From contig CAAFZB010000073.1 in the NCBI GenBank assembly GCA_900767405.1, positions 1-7,768 on the forward strand: a stretch of DNA of 7,768 nt. The letters are read 5' to 3'. This DNA comes from Rikenellaceae bacterium (GTDB taxonomy: Bacteria; Bacteroidota; Bacteroidia; Bacteroidales; UBA932). Position numbers and translations under genes: made by a program. Shown here piece after piece: positions 1-7,211 of the stretch (within the stretch, counting starts at the first letter, position 1; every line of letters starts with the position of its first letter). The notes below the pieces were generated by a model that was not told the origin of the DNA, ran no database searches, and saw only the letters and a list, made by a program, of their open reading frames with translations.

Positions 1-1769
1 CAGAAAAGCGGGAAACGGTATTCGGTATCCAATTCAAGTTTCAAGTCGCCGGTCTGGCTCGGAATGGCGAATATTCCGAAACTCGACGATTTCCCCGGGC
101 CCAGGGACCTTGCCTGCCAGGCCCTCATCGAGTTGGCTCCACCACAGAAGAACTGCTCTTCATACGGCATCATCGAAGAGTTTCCGTAAGCCTTTCCAAT
201 GCCCAGCACAAGATGTGCGGCAAAAGCGCCGCGGCGCTCTTCTCCAAGCCGCCAGGTCTTTCCAAGCTGTATTTCGGCCCTTGCATATTGCGAATACGGA
301 AGGCCGAAGAGCAGACGTTCTCCTAGGTCGTTCAAAGGAAGCAGCCTGTTGAATGCGCTTATGAGGTTTCCGGACAGGGACAACGACGCCTTAAGATATT
401 TGTAAGTCTCCTTTGGATTTGTCTGGGGTGTGTCGCTAAGATATATGTTTCCGCCGACACCGGCATCGATGTGATTGGAATAGGAATACCAGATCATCGG
501 ATTCCTGGCAATCTGCTCAATGAATTCATCACTCATCCGGCCCATCTTCACGGTGCTCAGCTTGAGCGGATAGAACTTGTAGCTGAAATATTCGCCGGAA
601 CGGTTCAAAATACCGTTGTAACCATAATTGAAGGAGGCTATCCTGCGGCTGTATTCGGGGCGGGACTGATAATTGAAGGAGGCCTTGAACTCGGTTCTGG
701 GAATATTCCCGTCCTTGAAGGCGGAATAGGGCAGACCCAGGAACCTCGGCAGGTTCAGGGACACCGTGATACCGAATTCGTTGGACGTCACAGGATCTTT
801 GAAACGCCTCTGGAAATTACCGTTGAACGCCAGGTCAAGCCACTCTCCTCCGCGAAAAACGTTCTTGTTGAAATACGATATCTGAGGGGATATGCCGAAA
901 AGTCCCGTTGAATTCACCGAAGCCTCGAGATTGAAACGGAATCCCTGGAGTTCTCCGGGAGAAAGCGCTACGTTGCAGTCTACGGCAGTACTGTCACTCT
1001 GCGAAGGTGACATATTCACATTGACGGTATTGAATATCCTGAGCGCCGAAAATCTGTTGTATGCTACGTTCACGTCCTTGTCGGAATACAAGTCCCCGGG
1101 GCGGATGCTGTTAAGATCCCTGAGCACTTTTTCCCTGAATCTCAGATCCTGCGGATATGATATCTTCACATCGCCGATATGGTATTTAGCGGGTATCTCG
1201 GGAGGAGTTACACGATATTCCAGAACAGCCTTTCCGTCTTCCGACAGGGAATCGGCGACAAAGGAGTAATAGCCCCTGTTTATCTTGTAATATCCTTTGT
1301 TGCGCAGAGCGTACGAGCTTCTCTCGCTTTCGTCTATAAGGATGCTTTCAGACAGATAGTCGCCGGCCTTGACCGCCATCCTGGCCGTGTCGGCGGCGAA
1401 CTCAGCAAGGAAAGTGCTGTCGGCAGGAAGGGAGAAGAAAATGCTGTCTATCACAAGACGGCCCTTGGGCTCGACCGTATAGGTCACTTTTGCCTTACGG
1501 CCGTTGAATTTTACGTCGGGAGTGATTTCAGAATTGTAATACCCCAGAAATTTAAGGTGGTTGTCAATGTTCAGCACCGACGCATCCACGGTTTCGGGGC
1601 TGTATTTTTCGGCTGCACGGACATACGGCAGAATGTCCGCAGCAGGGAGGTCGCCGCCCTTGACGACAACTTTGCTTTTCTTGAGGGCATATTCATCCGG
1701 CCCCAGTTTCACGGTGCTGCAGGATGCCGCGATGAGAAGTGTCGCCGTTATGAGAGCCACCCGCTTCAT
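1..1769 (-). CDS. tamL: TamL/BamA-like outer-membrane assembly lipoprotein, 3' part beyond window
   Basis: Translating the minus strand from ATG at 1769 gives 589 codons with no stop before base 1, so the C-terminal part is missing; the family is usually about 750-800 residues. The N-terminus is a lipoprotein signal: a short hydrophobic stretch ending LLIAAS followed by Cys17, the likely lipidated residue. Residues about 32-270 look like three POTRA-type modules, for example YHIGDVKI at 197-204. From about 275 alternating hydrophobic strands suggest an Omp85 beta-barrel. GGANSMRAWQARSLGPG at 543-559 matches the conserved barrel-loop motif of the family. Known TamL proteins are the Bacteroidota form of TamA, which acts with TamB in building the outer envelope; lipidation separates them from BamA. 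The start codon overlaps the rarA stop by four bases (ATGA), implying translational coupling. No tamB is visible; it could lie beyond the left edge. TamL over BamA is inferred from the lipobox and length of the N-terminal region. Confidence 0.88.
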   Translation of the reverse strand, partial: MKRVALITATLLIAASCSTVKLGPDEYALKKSKVVVKGGDLPAADILPYVRAAEKYSPETVDASVLNIDNHLKFLGYYNSEITPDVKFNGRKAKVTYTVEPKGRLVIDSIFFSLPADSTFLAEFAADTARMAVKAGDYLSESILIDESERSSYALRNKGYYKINRGYYSFVADSLSEDGKAVLEYRVTPPEIPAKYHIGDVKISYPQDLRFREKVLRDLNSIRPGDLYSDKDVNVAYNRFSALRIFNTVNVNMSPSQSDSTAVDCNVALSPGELQGFRFNLEASVNSTGLFGISPQISYFNKNVFRGGEWLDLAFNGNFQRRFKDPVTSNEFGITVSLNLPRFLGLPYSAFKDGNIPRTEFKASFNYQSRPEYSRRIASFNYGYNGILNRSGEYFSYKFYPLKLSTVKMGRMSDEFIEQIARNPMIWYSYSNHIDAGVGGNIYLSDTPQTNPKETYKYLKASLSLSGNLISAFNRLLPLNDLGERLLFGLPYSQYARAEIQLGKTWRLGEERRGAFAAHLVLGIGKAYGNSSMMPYEEQFFCGGANSMRAWQARSLGPGKSSSFGIFAIPSQTGDLKLELDTEYRFPLF

Positions 1770-3079
1770 TTCTTTACCGGATAATATTTGGGCCAGCAGG
1801 CCTGCAGGTAGGATTTGAGCCTATCCTCCTGAGGGTTCGGGGCAGGTTCGTAGAATACCGTCCCTTCGAGCCCCTTCGGAAGGAATTCCAGATCCACGAA
1901 GTGGCCCGGGAAATCGTGAGCGTATTTGTAGCCGTCGGAGTACCCCAGCTCTTCCATAAGCGAAGTGGGAGCATTGCGCAGATGCAGGGGGACCGGGTAG
2001 CCCTTTTCTGCCCTGGCAAACTGCAGAGCCTTGTCTATTGCAAGATATGAAGCATTGCTTTTGCGCGACGAAGCCAGATATACGGTACATTCGGCAAGAG
2101 GGATGCGGGCCTCAGGCATCCCGATATTGTGAACTACCTGGAACGTGGCGTTTGCAAGCAGCAGCGCGTTGGGATTTGCAAGGCCTACGTCTTCAGAAGC
2201 GCTGATGCAGAGTCTGCGGGCTATGAACAGGGGATCCTCGCCACCATCCAGCATCCGGGCCAGCCAGTACAGGGCGGCATTGGGGTCGGAACCGCGCACA
2301 GACTTGATAAAGGCGGAAATTATGTCGTAGTGCATTTCCCCGCCCTTGTCATAGATTGCCGTACTGGTCATAAGACATTCCGACACGGCCGCATTGTCAA
2401 TGACTATGCGCTCCTTATCGGCATTGGCATCGACCACCAGCTCCAATATATTCAGGAGTTTACGGGCATCGCCTCCGCTCTGCCGGAAAAGAGCATCAGA
2501 TTCCTTTATCTCGATATTCTTCGTCTTCAGAAGCACATCCTCCCTGATTGCCCGGTCCAGCAGGACTTCGAGATCTTCCTTGCCAAGTTCCTTGAGCACG
2601 AACACCTGGCATCTGGAAAGCAGGGGAGTGATAACCTCGAAAGAAGGATTTTCGGTAGTAGCTCCTATGAGTATCACCGTACCGGCCTCAACGGCTCCCA
2701 GCAGAGCGTCCTGCTGAGCCTTGTTGAAACGGTGAATCTCGTCGATGAAGAGTATGGGGGCGGCCGCAGCGCTGAAAAGGGATTTGTGCTTTGCGGCATC
2801 TATTACGTCCCGCACGTCCTTTACTCCGGCAGACACTGCCGACAAAGTGAAAAACTCCCTGTCTAAAGAATCGGCTATGATATGGGCGAGGGTTGTCTTC
2901 CCGACTCCGGGAGGCCCCCAGAGAATGAAAGAAGACAGGTTTCCGGACTCCAGCATTCTCCGAAGGACTGAATTGCTGCCTACAAGTTGTGCCTGCCCAA
3001 CGAATTCAGACAGGTTGGAAGGCCGCATGCGTTCGGGAAGAGGAGGTAGAAGCGCCGTATTTTGCAAATTATCGCCCAA
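1766..3079 (-). CDS. rarA: Replication-associated recombination ATPase RarA (MgsA)
   Basis: A 437-residue AAA+ ATPase of normal length for RarA/MgsA/WRNIP1. Visible motifs are Walker A GPPGVGKT at 55-62, Walker B FIDEIHRF at 111-118, sensor-1 ILIGATTENPSF at 136-147 and a likely arginine finger SRCQ at 155-158. The C-terminal half carries the tetramerisation region ending with the typical LHLRNAPTSLMEELGY and YKYAHDFPGHF segments. RarA proteins form clamp-loader-like tetramers that act at stalled or gapped replication forks with SSB and RecA. The start is TTG at 3079: a TAG stop lies two codons upstream, and the first in-frame ATG (codon 18) would cut off LPPLPER, the equivalent of the conserved PLAER-type lead-in to MRP. 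A second TTG at codon 5 is a less likely alternative. It follows the GNAT gene after 41 bases and overlaps the tamL start by four. I see no Shine-Dalgarno sequence, as is usual in this phylum. Confidence 0.96.
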   Translation of the reverse strand: MGDNLQNTALLPPLPERMRPSNLSEFVGQAQLVGSNSVLRRMLESGNLSSFILWGPPGVGKTTLAHIIADSLDREFFTLSAVSAGVKDVRDVIDAAKHKSLFSAAAAPILFIDEIHRFNKAQQDALLGAVEAGTVILIGATTENPSFEVITPLLSRCQVFVLKELGKEDLEVLLDRAIREDVLLKTKNIEIKESDALFRQSGGDARKLLNILELVVDANADKERIVIDNAAVSECLMTSTAIYDKGGEMHYDIISAFIKSVRGSDPNAALYWLARMLDGGEDPLFIARRLCISASEDVGLANPNALLLANATFQVVHNIGMPEARIPLAECTVYLASSRKSNASYLAIDKALQFARAEKGYPVPLHLRNAPTSLMEELGYSDGYKYAHDFPGHFVDLEFLPKGLEGTVFYEPAPNPQEDRLKSYLQACWPKYYPVKK

Positions 3080-3120
3080 TTGCTAAAATCAACTGATTAT
3101 AAGGGAGTAAAACAATAAAG

Positions 3121-4254
3121 TTAATCCAGTTGTTTTGTAAAAACGCGGCGTCTTTTGCCAGATTCCTTTGCGAAATCACGCCAGAGAGTGAGGTTCTCAT
3201 AATTGTCTTCCAGCACAGCGTTGGTCTCGGCCCACTTGAATTTCTTTTCCTTGAATTTTTCAAACAGGTCACCTATGAGAAGTGCGTTCAGACCAAGATT
3301 CTGATAGTCCGGGCGTATGCCGATAAGTAAAAGTTCTATGCCTTCGGTACCTTTGCCTTTCATTGCCCTGAGAATCGGTATCCACCCGAACGGGAACAAT
3401 TTGCCGGAAGATTTCTGAAGAGCCTTTGCAAGGGAGGGCATACATATCCCGAAGCCTACTATCTCGTCCTTATCGTTCTCGATGATGGAAATGTATTTGA
3501 GGTCGAGGATACTCAGATAGAAACCTATATACTTGTCGGCAAGGTCCTCCGGCATTACCGTAAAGTTGTAAAGGTTCTTATAGCAGTCGTTGATCTGTGC
3601 AAAGATCTTCTTTGCGTAATTCTCGTTACGGATTTTCTTCCTGGTAAGAGGTACGACGTGAACCTTGGAACGTTCCTTGACAACTTCTGCCATTCTTTCA
3701 TATCGTTCCGGAATCTGGTCGGGAACAAAAATCTTGAATTCCAGCCAGTCGGTCTCTTTCCCGAATCCCAGGGCCTCCATATGCTTTGGATAATAGGGAT
3801 AATTGTAGATAAGCGCCATGGTGCTGAGCTTGTCATATCCTTCTACAAGCATTCCCTCGGGATCGAAGTCGGTAAAGCCCAGAGGGCCGACGATTGTTTC
3901 CATCCCACGCTTCCTTCCGAATTCGGCTACTTTGTCCAGCAGGGCCTTGCTCACCTCGAGGTCATCTACAAAGTCCAGCCATCCGAAGCGCACTTCGTTG
4001 TGCTTCCAATAGGAATTGGCCTTGTTGTTTACAATTGCAGCGACCTTGCCCACCAGTTTACCATCCTTATATGCGAGATACAACTCGGATTCGCAGAACA
4101 CGGCGGCCGGATTGAGATTCTGGTCTAGAGTGTTGAGCTCGTCAAAAAGCAATGCCGGAACAAAATAGGGATTGCCTTTGTAGAGGTCACGACGGAACTG
4201 AAGGAATTTGTGAAGATCCTTGCTTCCTTTAACGGTTTTGATTTCTACGGACAT
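3121..4254 (-). CDS. Tandem-GNAT acyltransferase-like protein, substrate unknown
   Basis: A 377-residue soluble protein with no signal peptide or membrane segment. It reads as two GNAT-like halves. The first (about 55-170) has the strand LAYKDGKLVGKVAAIVN at 60-76 and a helix followed by GMETIVGPLGF. The second (about 205-360) has IIENDKDEIVGFGI and the motif-A-like stretch LLLIGIRPDYQNLGLNALL at 308-326, ending with AETNAVLEDN. The acetyl-CoA loop is read as QNLGLN, a loose form of Q/RxxGxG/A. Proteins of this size and layout are common in Bacteroidota and are usually annotated as GNAT or hypothetical; they recall E. coli YghO, but that comparison is from memory. The substrate cannot be read from the sequence. 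ATG at 4254 lies five bases after the antiporter stop, so the two are surely co-transcribed. It could be a small-molecule or lipid-headgroup acyltransferase, or a non-catalytic relative. Confidence 0.8.
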   Translation of the reverse strand: MSVEIKTVKGSKDLHKFLQFRRDLYKGNPYFVPALLFDELNTLDQNLNPAAVFCESELYLAYKDGKLVGKVAAIVNNKANSYWKHNEVRFGWLDFVDDLEVSKALLDKVAEFGRKRGMETIVGPLGFTDFDPEGMLVEGYDKLSTMALIYNYPYYPKHMEALGFGKETDWLEFKIFVPDQIPERYERMAEVVKERSKVHVVPLTRKKIRNENYAKKIFAQINDCYKNLYNFTVMPEDLADKYIGFYLSILDLKYISIIENDKDEIVGFGICMPSLAKALQKSSGKLFPFGWIPILRAMKGKGTEGIELLLIGIRPDYQNLGLNALLIGDLFEKFKEKKFKWAETNAVLEDNYENLTLWRDFAKESGKRRRVFTKQLD

Positions 4255-4259
4255 ATAGA

Positions 4260-5210
4260 TTAGATTTTAGCTATCAGATAAAAGTAATAACCAATGAAGA
4301 CGGCGAGCATCACCAGTCCTTCTGCGCGGTCGATCCTGTTTTTCCCGCCGGTAAAGGCAAAGAGGGGAAGAAGCAGGGCGCTCAAAAGGACTACGGCCAT
4401 ATCGACAAGGTCCATTCCCGCAAGGGAAAGGGGAGTGATGAGGGCGGAAGCTCCCAGAATCAGGAGTATGTTGAAAACGTTTGAACCCAGTATATTGCCA
4501 AGGGCAAGCTGTCCCTTGCGCTTGACGGCGGCAACCACCGACGTAGCAAGTTCGGGAAGAGATGTCCCCGCCGCCAGAATGGTTATTGCGATGAACTTGT
4601 CAGATACACCCATAGCCCTTGCCAGGGTGCAGGCGGAATCTACAAAGATACGGCCGCCGGCGACAAGCGCAACCAGACCTGCCAGTATGAGGACAACGGC
4701 CCCGGCAGTATGGGAACCTATTCTGGCAAAAAAGGATGATTCCTCCTCCGGGGACTCTTCCTGTGCCTTGTCGGTCTTGAAACATACCGCTATGTATGCC
4801 ACGAAAAGGACAAGCAGAACAATGCCGGAGAGAAGGGAAATCTCTCCGACCGCACACAGCAGAACCAGAATAAAGGTTACCGCTACCATAATCGGGATAT
4901 CCAGCTTCTTGTTTTTCCCGGTTATGGCGACAGGCAGGATAACCGCCGTGAGGCCAAGTATCAGAAGAGTGTTGAATATGTTGGAACCTATAACATTACC
5001 CACCGAGATATCGGCATTGCCGCCAAGGGCTCCTGTAATGCTAACTACCAGTTCCGGACAGGAAGTGCCGAAACCAACAATCGTGAGCCCTATCACGAAT
5101 TCGCTTATCCCCGCTTTTCTGGCAAGGCCCGAAGCACCGTCCACAAGGGCGTCGGCACCAAGAACCACAAGAGCCAGACCGGCTATGAGAAGCAATACGT
5201 CTACAATCAT
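4260..5210 (-). CDS. Calcium/sodium antiporter, YrbG/CaCA family
   Basis: A 316-residue integral membrane protein with about ten hydrophobic segments, the normal size for bacterial YrbG-type exchangers. The two inverted alpha-repeats of the CaCA superfamily are clear. Repeat 1 has GFGTSCPEL at 46-54 and GNVIGSNIFN at 71-80; repeat 2 has AAGTSLPEL at 213-221 and GNILGSNVFN at 238-247. The Glu of each GTSxPEL motif and the Asn of each GSNxFN motif belong to the ion-binding site in structures of related exchangers. A short acidic linker (about 145-160, EESPEEESS) separates the halves, in the place where eukaryotic exchangers carry a large regulatory loop. Exchange of internal Ca2+ for external Na+ at the inner membrane is inferred from the family; the true ion pair cannot be told from sequence. 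ATG at 5210 overlaps the rlmD-family stop as ATGA, so translation is probably coupled. Confidence 0.95.
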   Translation of the reverse strand: MIVDVLLLIAGLALVVLGADALVDGASGLARKAGISEFVIGLTIVGFGTSCPELVVSITGALGGNADISVGNVIGSNIFNTLLILGLTAVILPVAITGKNKKLDIPIMVAVTFILVLLCAVGEISLLSGIVLLVLFVAYIAVCFKTDKAQEESPEEESSFFARIGSHTAGAVVLILAGLVALVAGGRIFVDSACTLARAMGVSDKFIAITILAAGTSLPELATSVVAAVKRKGQLALGNILGSNVFNILLILGASALITPLSLAGMDLVDMAVVLLSALLLPLFAFTGGKNRIDRAEGLVMLAVFIGYYFYLIAKI

Positions 5211-6640
5211 ACAAGTTCAAGTTTGCACACGTTCTCCACGTGCTGCGTATGAGGGAACATATCCACCGGCTGTACGGCGGTGACTTTGTATTTTCCGCTA
5301 AGCAAAGCGATATCCCTGGCCTGGGAAGCCGGATTGCAGCTCACGTACACGATACGGCCGGGAGACGCTTCCAGAATAACTTTCACCACATCGGGATGCA
5401 TACCGGCGCGGGGAGGGTCGACAATCATAACGTCGGGACATCCGTGCTCCTGCACAAAACTGCCGGTCAGAACGTCCTTCATATCTCCGGCGAAGAACTC
5501 GCAATTTCCAATGCCGTTGGCCGCGGCATTGATACGTGCATCCTCGATCGCATCTTCCACATACTCTATTCCTATCACCTTCGAGGCTTTTGAGCTGACA
5601 AACTGCGCAATCGTGCCCGTCCCGGTATAAAGGTCATACACGACCTCGGAACCGGTAAGTCCGGCGAACTCCCTGGCAACGCTGTAAAGCTTATACGCCT
5701 GAGGAGTGTTTGTCTGGAAGAAGGATTTGGGTCCTATCTTGAAGCGGAGGTTCTCCATAGTCTCATATATGGCGTCTGCGCCGCTGTACAGGATGCATTC
5801 CTGATCGTTTATGCTGTCATTCAGCTTTTCGTTGACTATATAGTACAGGCTTGTGACAGCGGGGAATTCCCGCTTGAGGGCCTCAAGAAGCGGAATGATT
5901 TCCACAGATTCGCGGGCAAAGCACACAATGACCATCACCTGTCCGTCCTCTGTCGTACGGATGAAGACCGTACGCATCAGCCCGTGGTTCTCCCGCAGGT
6001 TATAGAAGGGGAGAGAATGCTCCAGAGCATACTTTTTAAGGAAAAGGCGTATGGCATTCGAAGGTTCCGGCTGAAGACAGCAGTGATCGATATCCAAAAC
6101 CTTGTCGAAGAATTTGCTGACGTGGAATCCAAGGCCGCAACGCTCCGAGTCGGAAAGTGAATCGGGATTCTCGCCGTCGAGTATCCAGCGTTTCTGAGAA
6201 AAGCTGAACTCCAGTTTATTGCGGTAGTATTCGGTCTTGTCGGAACCTATTATAGGCATTATCCCGGGAATGTCCAGATGTCCTATTCTTACCAGCTGGT
6301 CATAGACCTGCTGCTGTTTTGCCTGAAGCTGCATCCTGTAGGGGAGAGGCTGCCACCGACAACCGCCGCATACACCGAAGTGCCCGCAAATAGGAGCCAG
6401 TCTGCTCTCGGAAGGTTTGACGATCCTTTCTATCCGGCCTTCGACATAGTTCTTTTTCTTTTTGAGAACCCTTATGTCCACAACATCACCGGGAACGGCA
6501 AACTCGACGAAAACAACCCGCCCGGGGCCTTCCTGCTCATCTCCGGGAAGGTACACGTGGGCAAGAGCCTTTCCTTCTGCGGCCACAGCCTCTATGGTTA
6601 CGCCTTCAAGAACCAAATCTATTTTTCCCTTTCTCGCCAT
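5207..6640 (-). CDS. rlmD: 23S rRNA m5U methyltransferase, RlmD/RumA family
   Basis: A 477-residue SAM-dependent RNA uracil-C5 methyltransferase of the TrmA/RumA class. An N-terminal TRAM-like RNA-binding domain covers about residues 5-75. An iron-sulfur site follows with Cys85, Cys91 and Cys94 in CGHFGVCGGC; one of Cys187 or Cys188 probably supplies the fourth ligand. The catalytic domain has FFQTN at 307-311, SAM motif I as VYDLYTGTGT at 334-343, DPPRAG at 408-413 and the nucleophilic Cys435 in YVSCNPAS. The glutamate expected near the end fits HVENVCKLEL. The first enzyme of the minus-strand operon, it overlaps the antiporter start by four bases. I chose ATG at 6640; the open frame reaches TTG at 6649, but this lies inside the TAnnTTTG promoter box and adds only three residues. 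Which uridine is modified (1939, 747 or both) cannot be decided from the sequence, so the rlmD symbol is by family convention. Confidence 0.93.
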   Translation of the reverse strand: MARKGKIDLVLEGVTIEAVAAEGKALAHVYLPGDEQEGPGRVVFVEFAVPGDVVDIRVLKKKKNYVEGRIERIVKPSESRLAPICGHFGVCGGCRWQPLPYRMQLQAKQQQVYDQLVRIGHLDIPGIMPIIGSDKTEYYRNKLEFSFSQKRWILDGENPDSLSDSERCGLGFHVSKFFDKVLDIDHCCLQPEPSNAIRLFLKKYALEHSLPFYNLRENHGLMRTVFIRTTEDGQVMVIVCFARESVEIIPLLEALKREFPAVTSLYYIVNEKLNDSINDQECILYSGADAIYETMENLRFKIGPKSFFQTNTPQAYKLYSVAREFAGLTGSEVVYDLYTGTGTIAQFVSSKASKVIGIEYVEDAIEDARINAAANGIGNCEFFAGDMKDVLTGSFVQEHGCPDVMIVDPPRAGMHPDVVKVILEASPGRIVYVSCNPASQARDIALLSGKYKVTAVQPVDMFPHTQHVENVCKLELV

Positions 6641-6646
6641 ATCCTG

Positions 6647-6654
6647 CAAATATA
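6647..6654 (-). promoter_or_regulatory. Candidate Bacteroidota -7 box for the minus-strand operon
   Basis: On the minus strand the bases read TATATTTG, a full match to the Bacteroidota housekeeping -7 consensus TAnnTTTG. No TTTG lies at the usual -33 spacing; the nearest one upstream (6690-6687) is 32 bases away. Transcription from this box would start at about 6641-6643, right at the ATG at 6640, giving a nearly leaderless message. The site sits in very AT-rich DNA, so a chance match is possible. Confidence 0.45.
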
Positions 6655-6657
6655 GAA

Positions 6658-6676
6658 ATAATATTATAAATATTAT
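6658..6676. repeat. 19-bp perfect AT palindrome upstream of the rlmD-family promoter box
   Basis: Arms ATAATATT (6658-6665) and AATATTAT (6669-6676) are perfect inverted repeats around the 3-base centre ATA. The palindrome lies three bases upstream of the TATATTTG box on the minus strand, between the -7 and -33 regions, where a repressor site could act. Because both arms are pure A/T in an A/T-rich stretch, it may equally be a chance product of composition. Confidence 0.4.
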
Positions 6677-6697
6677 ATATCCCGGACAAAGAACAGT

Positions 6698-6715
6698 TTT
6701 GCATATTTATTCATA
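6698..6715. promoter_or_regulatory. ARG-box-like operator 1 (distal)
   Basis: The core TGCAT-ATTT-ATTCA (6700-6713) matches the ArgR operator core TGAATwwwwATTCA at 9 of 10 half-site bases; the one difference, TGCAT for TGAAT, also occurs in Gram-positive ARG boxes. Flanks fit the wn/nw pattern. Its centre lies exactly 30 bp from that of operator 2, about three helical turns, so both sites face the same side of the DNA. It lies between the two divergent promoters. Confidence 0.65.
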
Positions 6716-6727
6716 AATATTTAATTA

Positions 6728-6745
6728 TTTGAATAATTATTCATA
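6728..6745. promoter_or_regulatory. ARG box operator 2 (proximal to argR)
   Basis: The core TGAAT-AATT-ATTCA (6730-6743) is a perfect palindrome and a full match to the 18-bp consensus wnTGAATwwwwATTCAnw known from E. coli ArgR. It ends two bases inside the argR -7 box (6744-6751), so bound repressor would block RNA polymerase. This is the sequence basis for predicting that ArgR represses its own operon when arginine is plentiful. Confidence 0.8.
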
Positions 6746-6751
6746 AATTTG
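6744..6751 (+). promoter_or_regulatory. Candidate -7 box of the argR promoter
   Basis: TAAATTTG is a full match to TAnnTTTG, 19 bases before the argR ATG. The transcript would begin near 6755-6758 and have a leader of roughly 13-16 bases. A good TTTG at the usual -33 spacing is not seen. The box overlaps the end of the proximal ARG box. A weaker alternative, ATTATTTG at 6724-6731, has a TTTG (6698-6701) 22 bases upstream. Confidence 0.5.
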
Positions 6752-6770
6752 CCACGCAAAAATTATCACA

Positions 6771-7211
6771 ATGGACAAGAATTATCGTAGGGAAATTATC
6801 GCCCTGATTCTATCGACACAGAAGATACACACTCAGGACGATCTCATCAAGGCCCTGAAAAAGAAGGGGATGGAAGTTACGCAAGCCACCCTTTCAAGAG
6901 ATATGAAGGAAATCGGTGCCTTCAAGTTCACCGAGCCGGGCGGGGATATCTTCTACAAATGTTCCGAACCAAAAGCCCTGGTCCCCGCAAAGGGTATGGT
7001 CAAGAGCATCGACATTTCCGGCCAGATGTGCGTCATCCACTGCAAACCGGGATTCGCCTCGGCGGTTGCCTCCCAGCTGGACGAATCGTTCATCAGCGGA
7101 ATTATGGGATCCATAGCCGGAGATGACACCGTGCTCGTAATCCTCAGGAAAGAGGCAAAGAAAGAAATAATCAAATCTGCAATCAAAGACATACTGTCAT
7201 ACAATGAATGA
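6771..7211 (+). CDS. argR: Arginine repressor ArgR
   Basis: A 146-residue protein, close to the usual 150-156 of ArgR/AhrC. The N-terminal winged helix-turn-helix (about 1-65) contains QATLSRDMKEIGA at 38-50; Ser42 and Arg43 of the SR pair contact operator DNA in known ArgR proteins. The C-terminal hexamerisation and arginine-binding domain (about 75-146) contains GSIAGDDT at 113-120, where the GDD aspartates bind the arginine corepressor. With arginine bound, ArgR hexamers occupy paired ARG boxes and repress arginine synthesis. Two such boxes lie directly upstream (6698-6745), so autoregulation is likely. The 3' end overlaps the next gene by eight bases, tying repressor and biosynthetic enzyme into one operon. 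ATG at 6771 is the only reasonable start, matching the family N-terminus; no Shine-Dalgarno sequence is evident. Confidence 0.97.
   Translation: MDKNYRREIIALILSTQKIHTQDDLIKALKKKGMEVTQATLSRDMKEIGAFKFTEPGGDIFYKCSEPKALVPAKGMVKSIDISGQMCVIHCKPGFASAVASQLDESFISGIMGSIAGDDTVLVILRKEAKKEIIKSAIKDILSYNE

Noticed and set aside
471..1784. Several overlapping plus-strand frames up to 201 residues
   Set aside because: All are antisense to the uninterrupted 589-codon TamL-like frame, which has a lipobox, POTRA-like modules and a barrel motif.
2129..2866. A 245-residue open frame on the plus strand opposite rarA
   Set aside because: No family motif is seen, and the opposite strand holds an intact AAA+ ATPase with all key motifs.
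3080..3120. Possible promoter or terminator in the 41-base gap before rarA
   Set aside because: No full TAnnTTTG match on the minus strand and no stem-loop with a T-run were found; the gap is simply AT-rich.
4294..5283. A 329-residue open frame on the plus strand opposite the antiporter
   Set aside because: It is rich in Arg, Ser, Thr and Pro with no recognisable domain, and lies fully antisense to a gene with clear CaCA motifs. It is a shadow frame of GC-biased codons.
6641..6649. Upstream TTG start for the rlmD-family gene, adding three residues
   Set aside because: The TTG is part of the putative TAnnTTTG promoter box, and ATG at 6640 gives a start like that of related proteins (MARK...).
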